Position numbers and translations under genes: made by a program. From Grifola frondosa (Eukaryota > Basidiomycota > Agaricomycetes > Polyporales > Grifolaceae), in contig LUGG01000022.1 in NCBI GenBank assembly GCA_001683735.1, positions 1,012,091 through 1,076,090 of the forward strand: 64,000 bases of DNA, given 5' to 3'. This document shows, piece by piece, positions 1 to 11,002 of this stretch (position 1 is the stretch's first letter; the number at the start of each line of letters is the position of its first letter). Below the pieces are notes generated by a model. It saw only the letters and a program-made list of their open reading frames with translations. It ran no database searches and was not told where the DNA came from.

Positions 1-94
1 GTAACCAATGGGTTTATGTTGGATGCCTTCAAGAATAAAATCCCATATTGCGGATCGTTTACAGACAGCTTAGTCATTTGCTTAACTAGCTTAT

Positions 95-1030
95 CTATTT
101 CTGATTCCTCTGATTCTTTTGGGATTCCTTCACGACTCTTCCAATGCTCTTCTTCAACTTAGGTGCTGGCTCCATTGGCCGAGTCACCTCTTCATCATCA
201 TCGGTGTCACTATCATCATATACCTTCTTCGGCTTAACTCTTGATTTTCTTGCTGGCTGTCTCCTAGCCTTCCTAGCTGGGGCTATCCTTTCATCATCAC
301 TTGCTTCATCATCTGAATCTTCTATCCTGCTATCATGCTTGAAGATATCCTCAGTTCCAAGTCTTTCTGTGTCGAAACGATCTGGGCCTAACAATCCTTC
401 AGCTGCTTGCTGAATCATAGCTGGCTGGAATGGTTCTGACATATCATGCATAGGGTGGAGAGCTAAGATCCTAACTTCCAATCTTTTTCTGAATGAAGGA
501 GGTAATCCTATCCACAGGTAATATGCATAATCATCCTCAGTAAGCTTTGCCTGACCTCGGAGCCATCCTGCAATTCGGATGAATTTCCTAAGGTATCGTC
601 TCCAATCTTTCAATTCATGAATTGACTCTCTTCTAAATTGAGCTGAAAATGCCTGGAGGTCCTTAAGTCTGAATCTCTTAGACTCCAGATCTGCATTGAA
701 GTATATGATCACATTAGATCGTAACTCATCCCAATTGCCTTCTCTGTAACTTGAAAATCCTTCAATCGTCTCTCTGACCCTTCGCGAGCAGTAATCTGTG
801 ACAAATTCGCATTTTTCTGCTGTGGTCAGGTGATGAAGAGCTGCCAGCTTTTCAAAGTGGCGTAGAAATGGGTGCACTTCTGCTGCCTCTCCTCTGAATA
901 GCTTTGGGGCATTCTTTGTTCCTTCAACTGGCATATCCATTGCAGACCTACTACTGAATCCACTTATGGAAAACTGAGTATCTGATAATGGACTACGTTC
1001 ATTCGGGGGATCACGATGATCCGTGTACAT
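95..1030 (-). CDS. Gag-like protein of an LTR retrotransposon
   Basis: Structural (capsid-like) protein of a Ty3/gypsy-type element; Gag packages the element RNA into particles. The frame stays open from the primer-binding site, but the first ATG is at 1028-1030, giving about 311 aa. The middle carries a retrotransposon Gag-type stretch rich in W, F and R (RLKDLQAFSAQFRRES, DWRRYLRKFI, YYLWIGLPPSFRKRLE), in the region where fungal Gags form the capsid fold. The C-terminal third is an acidic and basic linker (DSDDEASDDE, KKVYDDSDTDDDEE). No CCHC knuckle is seen before the stop; it may lie in the next frame, off the left edge with Pol. Position just inside the LTR and primer site supports the call. 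What is seen is the composition and context; the family is inferred. Confidence 0.75.
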   Translation of the reverse strand: MYTDHRDPPNERSPLSDTQFSISGFSSRSAMDMPVEGTKNAPKLFRGEAAEVHPFLRHFEKLAALHHLTTAEKCEFVTDYCSRRVRETIEGFSSYREGNWDELRSNVIIYFNADLESKRFRLKDLQAFSAQFRRESIHELKDWRRYLRKFIRIAGWLRGQAKLTEDDYAYYLWIGLPPSFRKRLEVRILALHPMHDMSEPFQPAMIQQAAEGLLGPDRFDTERLGTEDIFKHDSRIEDSDDEASDDERIAPARKARRQPARKSRVKPKKVYDDSDTDDDEEVTRPMEPAPKLKKSIGRVVKESQKNQRNQK

Positions 1031-1150
1031 CCTGGTAACCTTTGGTAACAAGGCCTGACTTGGGTTCTTATCTGAATCTGCAATATCCAGGTTTGTCTCC
1101 AGATTTCGTTCTAATTGACTTTTGGGCTTATTGAATTTACTTCCACACCC

Positions 1151-1167
1151 CCTCGCGGTGGGCTCCA
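1151..1167 (-). other. Primer-binding site (tRNA 3' end complement)
   Basis: On the minus strand the sequence begins TGGAGCCCACCGCGAGG directly after the LTR. The plus strand therefore reads like a tRNA acceptor end finishing in CCA. It lies 6 bp inside the proposed LTR border, as expected for reverse-transcription priming. Which tRNA is used was not determined. Confidence 0.6.
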
Positions 1168-1173
1168 ACTCTT

Positions 1174-2280
1174 TGTAAGGGGTTATTGACGTACGTGAGA
1201 GTTCCTGTCTGAGAATAAATTTCTAACACAAGAATTTGTTCACAAAAGGATTTATTTTTCAAGCAAGGGGTTCAGCAAAACTGAATTATAAGCAGCAAGA
1301 AATTTAAAAGCCTTCAATACTTCAATGTGCACCAAGCGTGACGGGTTTTCCTACTTTTCCGGTCAGAGGCTCAGCCGAGTCCGGAAATCCGAGATTTATT
1401 AAATATATAAGATTCAGGTACGTAGATTCCAAATGAATGTCAGGGATATTACTTGCTAACACTTGCGACTTCAATTCCTGGTCTTGTGAGAGTGCTCAAC
1501 CTAGCCTACTGTCCTGTAGGGTCCTTGAGTCTTCCTGCCTGGGTCTGTACTTTCAGAGCACTTGTCTGAACAGTAAAACAGCCCAAGAAACTTCTTGTCT
1601 TGAACTTAAACTTGCACTTTCCTTACGCCGCAATCTGCTGTCTTGCTACTGAGAATATTCTACTGCAGAGTACTCAACCTATCCTACTTTCCTTGTAGGG
1701 TCCTTGAGTCTTCCTGCCTGGGTCTGTACTTTCAGAGCACTTGTCTTGAACAGTCAAACAGCCCAAGAAACTTCTTGTCTTGAACTTAAACTTGCACTTT
1801 CCTTACGCCGCAATCTGCTGTCTTGCTACTGAGAATATTCTACTGCAGAGTACTCAACCTATCCTACTTTCCTTGTAGGGTCCTTGAGATGCTCTTCTTG
1901 GACTTGTACTACCAGAGCTCAGTCTGGTCAGGTGACAATCCAAGGTGAAATTCACACAGAAGGAGAGGGCACACAGATGTCTGGGGTGAAAGTGGAAAAA
2001 AAACTATATTGCTCTCAGAGGGGCAGTTTGGCCTGCTTTTATACCCTGAGGAAATTCCAGAACATTCCATGGAAATGACTCACTCTGACTCCCCCTTACT
2101 CATTTCTGGGTTGCCTTACTAATCCACCTCAAATCCTGACTAATCACGACTGATCATGATTATCCATGGTCAATCCTAATTGGTCCTGACTTGGCTTTTC
2201 TGAATTAGTGCTGACAAATCAGAGTTCATCTGAGGTCATCTGATCATGTCTTAGTCATAGAACATTCTAAACTATGTTAC
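1174..2280 (-). repeat. Long terminal repeat (5' LTR of a minus-strand element)
   Basis: About 1.1 kb bounded by the short inverted repeat TGTAA ... TTACA (plus strand TGTAAGGGG at 1174, ATGTTACA ending 2280), the canonical TG...CA form. The primer site and gag follow on the minus strand. The element body and 3' LTR lie outside the window, so LTR identity and the target-site duplication cannot be checked here. The LTR contains the 180-bp tandem repeats listed separately and no convincing gene. Confidence 0.65.
1490..1900. repeat. 180-bp tandem repeat inside the LTR
   Basis: Two near-identical units of about 180 bp plus the start of a third: the phrase GTCCTTGAGTCTTCCTGCC begins at 1521 and 1700, and a third copy begins at 1880 before diverging. 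Units differ by a few indels (GTCTGAACAG versus GTCTTGAACAG). This looks like unequal exchange within the LTR. Confidence 0.85.
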
Positions 2281-2748
2281 AAAAGTATCAAAACTACGAA
2301 TTCAGTACAAAGTCTTCCTAACTAAGCTTATTTCTACACTAAATCTTTCAATTCTATTTATATCTCCTACTTTTCTCCTTATCTCCACATCTAGGCCTTG
2401 TCTAGATGGTCTGGGCTCATGATCTAGGTGGTCATGTGATTGATCTGGACCTGTCTGGGCTTGCAAAATGGGGTTACAACTGATAACACTCCAAATTTGA
2501 GGGTGTCTTTTGACAAGCCTGGGTCGTATTGAGTTTCTTGACAAGGGCTAGGCCATTCTGGAACTTAGCTAGAACATGTAGACTGGTCTGGACCTTGTCT
2601 AGGTCCTTCCATTGTAACTTCTCAAGTCATGTAGTTCCTTCTTATAATCATTCTTATGTAATGTCCTTAACAAAAGATGCATATTTTGACTTGAAATAAT
2701 GTGAGCTGAGTGCTGATTGGTGGGAAAATGGATACATTGTCATGTGAC
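2281..2748. other. Spacer without a gene
   Basis: AT-rich sequence outside the LTR with several short near-repeats of TGGTC and GACTAATC type. No open frame, RNA gene or repeat that I can support. Confidence 0.5.
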
Positions 2749-3192
2749 CTAATTCTTCCATCCATGTCCCTCATAGATCAGTAGAAAGTCATCCATCAGT
2801 CTCGCATCTCCTGCTTGCAGCATGTTCTTCGGCAATTCGACTATATCGCTGTTCGGCTTCAACATTCCTCTGCGATGAGCAATGTTCCAAATGATCCATG
2901 CATCCAACCATTCAAACATGGCTAGAATGGAATAGGGAATGCCCACTGCAACTTCCTGGGTGCCTGTGTAATGCTCCACAGCAACAATGACTCGAGTCTC
3001 CTGAAATTGAAGGATGCGGGTGATTCGTCCTGTAAACTCGATGTTGGGTCCCAAAAGACGAAGGGGACCAGAAAAATAGATTGGGATAAGATGATCCTGG
3101 ACTGGATCGAGGATGAGGATATGTTTACGAGTCTGTCGATGCACCCGATAGTAGGGAACCTGAGTATCACGAGGGTACGAAATTGCCTGCAT
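2749..3192 (-). CDS. Hypothetical protein, about 147 aa
   Basis: An uninterrupted frame that I do not recognise. The first ATG is at 3190-3192 (MQAISYPRDTQV...); the frame is open a little further upstream. The protein is hydrophobic and aromatic-rich (GIPYSILAMFEWLDAWIIW) without a clear membrane segment, and ends in LLIYEGHGWKN. Its start faces the start of the 3346 gene across about 150 bp, so the two would share a bidirectional promoter. No intron is needed. It could be a terminal exon of a longer gene or a chance frame; the composition looks coding. Confidence 0.4.
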   Translation of the reverse strand: MQAISYPRDTQVPYYRVHRQTRKHILILDPVQDHLIPIYFSGPLRLLGPNIEFTGRITRILQFQETRVIVAVEHYTGTQEVAVGIPYSILAMFEWLDAWIIWNIAHRRGMLKPNSDIVELPKNMLQAGDARLMDDFLLIYEGHGWKN

Positions 3193-3345
3193 GATGGTGA
3201 TGGACAGGAACAAGAATGCCTGGGAACGGTTGAACAGAGTTGTGCTTTATTTATGAGTATAAGCACGTGACCACGTTCCCGATTTGATGTCCCATGTCAT
3301 GTTACTTATTGATGACAGGATGTGCAAAATTGATGTTATTTTGCC

Positions 3346-4532
3346 ATGTCCAGGTACCAAACACATTTGGTGCGTGACAACGCGGTAAGTCAATTAGATT
3401 TCTGTGCGGGATAATTCTTACGGCATGCACAGGAAAGCTTCCTCGATGCCAGACTGGTGGGAGCTTGTGCACGAGGATGGTATGATCAAACTGGTTGGGT
3501 AGGGTTCTACATCGCGGGCGGCGTTGATGCCAATGGGAATCTACAAGCATATGCGTGAGTCCGTTTAAACTCGTTACTGGTTGATTCGGCTGACATCACA
3601 TGTAGAACAAGCATTGGCAAGGATGCAGCGGGCTGTGACTTCGAAATGCGGCTGTGCGCTCTTGCAGGTTGGCCTTCCGACCGTATTCGCGGCAAATTCA
3701 CAGAGTTTTTATCCGACTTATTCAAACGTGAGTATCAGTCGTGTTCAATCGGGCATTCTCCTCAATTGATCCTATACTACAGCACCGCCGCCTTCGCCGC
3801 CATCGCACACATGAGCGTCGTGCTCCACCTTGCCCGAGCAAGGTGACGAGCTCTCTGGCGCATTGGCTGCGTCCCAGCCATCGCCTTCTCCCCCACGAGA
3901 CACCTCGCCGGAGCTCTACCAACCAGAATCACCCCAACTATCCATCCCATCGCCTGCTCGCACGCGTGAGAACTCACAGGAGGTTTCGCGACCAGCATCT
4001 CCTCAACCATCCGTCCCATCGCCTACTTGTGTGCGACAGATCCCGCAGGATGTTTCTCAACCGGCATCCCCTCAACCTTCGTTATCACAGGCAGTCGTGG
4101 CGGAGATCGTGCACAAGGGTGCGTATTCCTCGTGATCGATCATTCAGGATTAGCTAACACATGAACTTTGACTCACAGCGATCCAAGGTAAGCTTGCAAT
4201 AATGTTGATGAGGCAATCGTACTAACGAGCGCAATGTAGAAACCTTGACTGACGGAAACCAGCCGACGCGCAAGAAGTCGAGGAAGTCCAAGTCAAAGAA
4301 ATCCAAATCAAAGAAATCAAAGTCTGTTGATAACGGTACGTAGTTGACCACATTCTTCATACATTCTCATCTACAACATAATATTACAGACCCCGCTTCA
4401 GCCGCCAAATCTTCTGGCACCACGCGCATTGCAAAGCCAGTACGAATGGTCCAGCCTGTGGACACTTCATTGATTATTCGAGCTCCACGGGAGCGGAAAC
4501 CTTCAGGTCGCCTTCTTGGCGAAGATCCATAA
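3346..4532 (+). CDS. Unrecognised 7-exon gene, basic C-terminal tail
   Basis: Start GCCATGTCC at 3346. Exons 3346-3384, 3433-3554, 3606-3727, about 3843-4118, 4179-4187, 4240-4335 and 4390-4532 join in one frame with GT/AG borders. The third intron's acceptor is uncertain: 3816 or 3843 both fit, while 3783 gives an immediate stop. The N-terminal part (WYDQTGWVGFYIAGGVDANG, then FEMRLCALAGWPSDRIRGKF) looks like a small folded domain. A proline-serine stretch follows with repeats of the form SPQPSVPSP / PASPQPS, then a lysine-serine tract (KKSRKSKSKKSKSKKSKS) resembling a nuclear signal, and a conserved-looking end. The 9-bp exon is unusual. A nuclear, partly disordered protein is inferred; the function is unknown. 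Confidence 0.7.
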
Positions 4533-5117
4533 GTGAAATATTCTGTCAATCAACAGACTAGAAAGAACTCACTTACGGTGCAGGGTGCAGACTACTGTCG
4601 CTCTGCAAAAGCGGAAGGCGGCGCAGAGCCTCGAGTCGCTTGAACCGAAGTCAACGAAGCGTCGCCGCGGGTGAACTTCACGCAGCTACCTTCCACTAAA
4701 TTCCGTAGCTACGTTATCATATTCTTGTCGTAGTTACTTGGTTCCCGACTGTGACAAGAGTGATACAGCTCGACAGGCAGCCGGTGTCCGTGGGATAAGA
4801 TCTGCTGTCCTGGGCGTTGGTGGATAAATGAGTGATCTTGATATTTCCGGTATGTTTTGAAATTAATCTTGAGGCGATCGATCTTCACGGGCACTTAGAA
4901 ACACGGCAGGGAAGTTTCGTCGTTCCGTGCCCTGAAAGTGTGGTCGAGCTGAAGTGTTATCGCATATTTGCTTCCTCCAACGCATCGGCCGATGCGCTCT
5001 TCCGCCTTCTGGAGAAATTTGACATGGCGCGATCCAGGCTGCGTATGTTATAATCTATCTGACTTCGTGTGTTTCTCTTCTCGTGCACGTCCATCTCTCA
5101 CTATTCTCACATTTCCC
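4533..5117 (+). other. Intergenic region before the GRF-finger gene
   Basis: Between the 3346 gene and the ATG at 5118. It holds only short frames. A pyrimidine-rich stretch (TTCTCTTCTCG, CTCTCACTATTCTC) sits just upstream of the start, as is common at fungal transcription starts. No TATA box is obvious. Confidence 0.4.
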
Positions 5118-7207
5118 ATGCCTTCTAAATACTCTAACGCTCTCAGGACTCTCTGCGAGGAGGGTTCGAAAGAATATCGCCCTAAAGACAGCCCGAAAGT
5201 TTGCCCTACTTGCGGCAACGGCGGCAAGATCATCTGTAAGTTGGCGTTCGCCAGCGAGCATGCGGGCGAATGGTTCTTTAAGGTATGTTTCTACTTACTT
5301 AGACGCACTGCGGGGCTCATTTGCTGTCCATCAGTGCACGTACAAAAATTTCGAGAAGAACAAGTACTGCGATTGGTTCTCCTGGACAGGCTGGTTGAAG
5401 AGGGTGCTAGCCCCCAGGTAAGTGATAACCTACCCTCAAATGAACTCCTGCTGACTGCTACTGCATAGACGACAGGTTCGTCGAGCGGTGTGACTCCATC
5501 CGGGCTTGGATGGTCCAGCTCGCAGGTGAGCCTCAATCCTTGCGTTACGTGTTACAGAACTAATCATACATTGATCAAGCCCACGGCTTCTACTCCTGGC
5601 ATGTCAGCTATGAGCCCTACCGACTCCTTGAAGGGTAAAGGCAAAGGCAAGGCGTTGTCGTCTCGCAAGACACCCGCCATCAATGCCATCGCTCGCGCGT
5701 GCCCACTATGACTCGAATTCCTAAGCCGGTGACGTTCCCCCTCCTCAGCCAGACGTTTAACGAGAGGGTCGCGACCTCGGGTACCGCGCCATCTGCTGGT
5801 GATCACTCTTCTGGATCGGCGTCTCTCCCGCGCAGTTTTTTCGTCCCTTCCACGCCCTCGGATGGACCATCTCCTCCTATCAAGGCGGCTCGCATCATAC
5901 GCATCACGACTGGCACTAGGCCGGTCACCCAGCCTCTCACCCAGAAGTCCAGCAACGTGTTTGGCCCTTCCACGCCCTCGGATGGACCGTCTTCTCCTAC
6001 CAAGGCAGCTCGCATCGTACGCATAACGACTGGCACTAAACCGGTCACTCAGCCCCTCTTCACTCAGAAGTCCAGCGAGAAGACGGCGACTGGGGCATCA
6101 GCTGGCAGCGCTCCTCCTGACTCCGCGTCTCGCTCTAAGAGCACGTTTTTTGTCCCTTCCACACCCTCGGATGGACCATCTTCTGCCAGCAAGAGAGCTC
6201 GCATCGTACGCACCTCGACCCTCTCGCGCCTCCCAATCCCCATTACACGGATGCCAGTCACGCCAAAGGCGTCCGTCGTTCATACCACTGGCCCAAGCTA
6301 TGCCCGCTCTCCCTCTCCCGCTCGTAGCGTCATCTCTATCTCTTCCGATTTGGATGCTGAGCCGACGTTGGATATTGGCGTGGCGGTCGATGCAGCAATC
6401 TCGGACACCTTTCCCACTCAAAAAGTGTGGATGACGGCGGCACGCAAGGTGTATACCTCCCTCGCATGTGAATTCCTGAAGCAACAGACATCGAAGGAGC
6501 ACAGCCCTTCAAGCGGGAACGACAGCGGCAAGGAGAATCGCCACCCCCGCTGCTCGCAGCGGAGGAGGCGATCGGGCCCGATGACAACGATGCATTACCC
6601 CGTTCATCGCAGGTCAACTCCAGCCCGGAGTTGGTGGCTGGTCTTCGAACTGACAAGGACCCCTTCGCCTCCCTCTTTACAGAAGAGATGTCGGGTGGGC
6701 ATGCTTCGGACCTCTACACTTCCGACGAGGATCCCCTTGACAAGTTGACATGGGATGAGTCGGACGAGGAGTTTGAGCCGGAAAGGGGCGGCATGAGGTC
6801 CTCATCTTCTGAGCCGGAATGGGCGGTGTCGACGGAGCAGGACTGGTTCGCGCTCGAAATTTACGTGTGGAACCAGGTATGTCCGGTTGCTAATTCTCTC
6901 GAGCGCGAACTCACATTCACGTTAGTCGGGCAAGCGACCACGGCCGTTCTATATCACTGTCCCTCGTGAAGGGAAAATCAGCATCGCGCGACTTCCAATC
7001 GTTTTAAAGTGCTTTACCGATGCTAATGTTGTGCATTTCCAGCGTTGGAACCCGGTGATGCGGATATGGGAGGCGAATAAACTTACGGACGCTTTCTGGG
7101 TCCACTGCGAGCTGCGGCGAACACTCATCCTACGTTTTCCTGGGGTGGATCCATGCACCGGGATGGAGGACTTCCTTCACAAGTTGGACAGGGAGTCCAT
7201 GTTGTAG
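5118..7207 (+). CDS. GRF-type zinc-finger protein with internal repeats
   Basis: Exons 5118-5282, 5335-5417, 5476-5525, 5580-5634, 5749-6448, 6505-6876 and 6926-7207 join in frame to about 568 aa. Residues about 28-73 form a GRF-like finger: VCPTCGNGGKIICKL, then GEWFFKCTYKNFEKNKYCDW, with Cys pairs about 25-30 residues apart and the aromatic WFF/DWF positions. GRF fingers bind nucleic acid in TOP3, NEIL3 and APE2, usually as an accessory domain. A disordered middle has three copies of a FVPSTPSDGPS...AARI unit, then an SDLDAEP-type acidic stretch. The last two exons encode a compact C-terminal domain (RPFYITVPREGKISIARL, then FQRWNPVMRIWE) that I do not recognise. Read without the intron at 5635-5748 the region looks like two overlapping genes; that intron, with its TTCCCCCTCCTCAG acceptor, joins them. 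Confidence 0.75.
5839..6230 (+). repeat. Three coding repeats inside the GRF-finger gene
   Basis: Units start near 5839, 5959 and 6148. Each encodes F(V/G)PSTPSDGPS followed by a basic AARI(I/V)R(I/T) block. The first two are about 119 bp apart and closely similar in DNA; the third has drifted. This is recent repeat expansion in a disordered region. Confidence 0.8.
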
Positions 7208-7375
7208 GAAGGTGTGTTGTTTATATTCAATGCCTGTGCTGCACACTAACCGTTGACAATGCAGAAGTCTACTTAAAATAGAATACAGAATGTGATGTTG
7301 ATATTTTGTCTGATGTTCAAACCGCGTGCAAGTGTGAGAGGTATAGGTGAGTCATTCTCAGTCATGGCATAGCTA

Positions 7376-7850
7376 CGGGTGGGGATGCGAGCGTCGTCGT
7401 CGGATACATGTTGCGGCGTCGGATACATGTTGCGCCGTCACGGCACTTGGTGTATGATGGGTCCGGCGTGGCCACGGGTGGGGATGCGAGTGTCGTCACT
7501 GGATACATGTTGCGGCGTCGGATACATGTTGCGCTGTCACGGCACTTACTGTATGATGGCCACGGGTGAGGATAGGTGCGTCATCGTCGGATACATGTTG
7601 CCGTGTCGGATACATGTTGCCGTGTTGGATACATATGGCGGCGTTGGGGCACTTGGTGTATGATGGGTCCGGCATGGCTACGAGCGAGGATGGGAGCGTC
7701 GTTGTCGGATACATGTTGCCGTGACGGATACATATGGCGGTGTCGGGGCACTTGGTGTATGGTGGCCACGGGCAAGGATGCGAGCATCGTCGAGGATACA
7801 TGTTGCGGCATCGGATACATCTTACGGTGTCAGGCAACGATACATATGGT
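7376..7850. repeat. Minisatellite built on GGATACATGTTGC
   Basis: About four and a half degenerate units of 85-120 bp. Each contains one to three copies of GGATACATGTTGC or GGATACATATGGC, then GGCACTTGGTGTATG(A/G)TGG and a GGCCACGGG link. Frames run open on both strands because of the repeat and should not be taken as genes. It ends just before the truncated DUF6533 copy. A lone GGATACATGTTGC also occurs near 15076. Confidence 0.9.
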
Positions 7851-7949
7851 ATGTACAATCTATATTGTATGTACGATCTATATACACCTCGGAATATGTA
7901 TCTATTTTTGTTCTACTCCATCTACTTTCTGTATCCGGCCAACTGAAGT

Positions 7950-10240
7950 CCCTCAGGAGTCCTACTCGTATATCAGCGACTTCATCGACCCGTGAGTACC
8001 TGCGATTAGTTGTTCACTTTGGTTTCTGCTGATATCTGTTATCATACAGAATAACCACAATCATCATATCACGGTTCATGCTCAATCTCCGCGAGGTCGA
8101 TGCATCCCAGTGCGGCACCGAAGATGCAAGTCGCCCATCATTTGTTGGCTCAATCCAATTTGCGGCTTTCGTCGAACCCATAGGTGCCCCTCTGGAGCAC
8201 GAGTTTTTGTTCTCTGCGATCGACCCTGGCTCCTCGGACGAGCAGGAAGCCGGTGGAGAGATCGGGCACGAGGACATGCTGGACCACGACCAAGAAATCG
8301 CTTCAGGCCATGCTACTGTCCTTGCTCCATCAGAAGCCGAACCTGGTTCCGGAGTCAAGGTGTGAGCTAGAACAGCGATATGTTCTGGTTCGTGGGATAT
8401 TAATTATTGATACCTTGCATGCGCTAATGCTAACCCTAGAAGAAAAATGCTTGCGGGAATGGAACGCGACTGACGTTGGGCGTTACATTTCGATGCTTTC
8501 TGCGAATAATGCACTTGGTGTCATAATTTATAGACCTGCCTCAGCATGACCGTATTATGTACACTAAACGACCATCACTATCCCTTATATACTTGCTATG
8601 TTTGTGGTCGAAGGCACTGCCCAGTCACTATAAGAAGCTGTGTCTAATACATAGGAGGGTCGCTATCAACAGCTCACTGGTGGGGTGTCCATCATGGCGC
8701 GCTGCGAATGGAAAAAGAGAACAATCGTGTTCAGGACACAGCATGTCCAACACCTACGTGCACCAGAATCGTCGGTGCTGAGGGCATATGCTTGAGCACG
8801 TGCCAAAGGTGTATGTATAGCGCACCCGAGACACGCTGCAATCGAGCCATACGAACTCCACAGCGTACTGCTCAGCTTCGCTCACGACCCTGTAAATGCA
8901 AGACTCACGATCTGAGACGTAGGTGGGGGAAGCGAGGAACGTTATCTTTGCCCTCTTCTGTGACCACCATCTTCCCTGATCCGATCCCGGCTCATAATTT
9001 CATGCAACGTCCGAGCGGGACACACAGCTTGAACACACAGTGACGTTACGTCAATATCGAGATAAGCTCTCGCCTGAACTTCCCTGTTGTGTAGTGAATA
9101 GCGCACATGTATAGGCGACGAACCGTGGGCCCACTCCGCAGTCTCGCAAACTGATGTAGACGTTCTATCAGCGACTGAGGCAACTTCACAGCTATTAACT
9201 AACTGCACGAGCGACGGTTGGCATCTGCTACGACCTCAGCGTAGGAAAGCGTGAAGCCCCGCAGCGCATAGTGTATGTGAATTGAAATGGCATGCCTAAC
9301 ATAGAACTTAGCACCGAAGGACAATATACGGGGACAAAACGCTCCGCGGCGAACATACCTCCAGCGGGATCACCACTTGTGATATCAACCGGCAACCCCT
9401 CCGACTATGTAATGAAACTGCTACGCACCGATAATACACAGCTTCTTCCAGCCGATGTTCACGATCGGAGGTTGCGTGAGCTGTCCAAAATCTAACAGCG
9501 CCAACGCTAACCTGCGCCACCCTTGAAAAACGCAGGGAGATTTTGGCTACGTGCAAGCAAGACGCATGCGCATCTCAAGCGTGCATGTCAGGCAAATGCT
9601 GCAATTTCAGGTGCATCGGTCAGAAGGATCGGGAGAATACACTTGCACGACGCACTTCGGTCCGACAGCAACTATGAGCTTGCCGCAATGGAATCGTAAC
9701 CCACTCGGGCTGTAATACATCAGTACTGTCGTCGGGTCCACAGTGCTCTGATGCAGAACGTAGCACAGGGAACGTGCGGGTGTGCAGTTGGGACTATCGA
9801 CAGCGGATCATCGAGGTAACTTGATAGGATTCAAAGAAAGTAGCTTCATAGAAAATGCGAGCATGGAGAATTCAACGAGCAGACGCGCGTCCAGTATGGA
9901 GAACACGTGGGCGGCAGTCGATCGTTCATTTCCACGATCGCGGCGCTTCGCGGCATCTCTTCGAGCAAATTCAATCCTCAGGCCTCCAAATATTAATGTC
10001 GCCACTAGTCGGACGATCGAGGAGATGGCAACGGCAGGGATATCTGTCACTTCTCGATGAGCCTACATGTACATGAAGCTCACGCTCCACCTTGTTCTCC
10101 GATTCTCGTGCTATTTGAATTTTACTTGTACCGTATTAATTGCATGTCGTTTCTTTTGCTTGCGTGCTTGCTGATGATGGCATATTGTGACAGCGCCGGA
10201 TCCAACAGTTCACGCTCCCGACAAGCGGAACCAGCACCCT
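7950..10240. repeat. Segmental duplication, copy 1
   Basis: Matches 16741-18790 along its length with many substitutions and indels. Shared anchors include the DUF6533 last two exons, GTCATAATTTATAGACCTGCC (8520 and 17310), CGCATGCGCATCTCAAG (9565 and 18195) and GGCAGTCGATCGTTCAT (9912 and 18544), ending at AACAGTTCACGCTCC (10205 and 18748). The non-coding part after 8365 shows no gene; frames there are short and not conserved with copy 2. Confidence 0.85.
7957..8365 (+). pseudogene. DUF6533 protein, C-terminal fragment
   Basis: Two exons, 7957-7991 and 8050-8365, match the last two exons of the intact gene at 15462-17155 in sequence, phase and splice sites. They encode SYISDFIDP and then RFMLNLREVDASQ through to the acidic tail. 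Everything upstream, meaning all membrane segments, is missing and is replaced by the minisatellite. It is therefore a 5'-truncated duplicate. The retained exons have no stop or frameshift, so the loss may be recent or the exons may still be spliced to something else. Confidence 0.8.
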
Positions 10241-11002
10241 CTACGCCTTCGACGCCCTCAGTCCACCTTTCTTAATTCCAACCTCAGTTTGTTCCGTCCC
10301 CGGCCGTTCTGTATTCTCCCACCCTTATTGCTCTTTACACTCCCCAGTACTCAATTCATATCTTGAAAATCCCCTCCAATTCCTATGCTCCTACGCTGTC
10401 ACACCAGGTGCTCCTATCGAAAGCATCCCATAGGTGATTCGATTTCTACCAATCTTCATATCCACCGAGCCTCTACGCACACGATGTCTCGCCGTGTCCA
10501 TATATTGATACAATTTCTCGAAGTCGCATGTACTTTCGGCCGTGATTCTTCCACTTGCTCCTTATTTCTTTACAACGGGGCTCCGAAGGTGAGTGGCCCT
10601 TGTATCCAGACCAGTCGTTGCTGAGGCTAATCTCTGTGACATAGAGATTTCTCATGTGGTTCGCTGTTTAGAATTTTCGAATGACGACATAAAGGCTTCA
10701 CGTCAAGGTCTGTATTTTTTTTTACGCCGCTATCTTTGAGCCTGACGAGGACCCCGGGATTAACAGTGTGACCCAACGTCGGATGGCAGCGTCATGTTCG
10801 TGTGCATATGGACAGCGTACGTTCTACACCTTCTTTCTTGCGCGCAGCCTTTTCCAGTTTCTACACTCATCTCCGGGCAGGCTATAGGAAACTGTTGGGC
10901 AAATACGTCATTTCTAGCAAGCGATGTCTTCATATTTTTGGTACAACGATGACTGAGGGTATTACTCAGTGTCCACACCGATAAAGAAGGCGCTTCAATC
11001 GT
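10241..11002. other. Region without a supported gene
   Basis: Several short frames, splice-like signals and a poly-T run near 10711, but nothing that links into a coherent protein. No repeat partner was seen elsewhere in the window. Confidence 0.4.

Noticed and set aside
5635..5669. A 35-bp intron joining the two halves of the GRF gene
   Set aside because: It would join the other frame, which needs a different exon 3; the 114-bp intron keeps all seven exons in phase.
5699..6748. A single long frame starting at a GTG, as a separate gene
   Set aside because: The frame drifts into nonsense after 6449. With introns at 5635-5748 and 6449-6504 it becomes the middle of the GRF-finger gene.
7379..7995. 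Overlapping open frames on both strands
   Set aside because: They are products of the minisatellite (all repeats of GYMLRR-type words), not genes.
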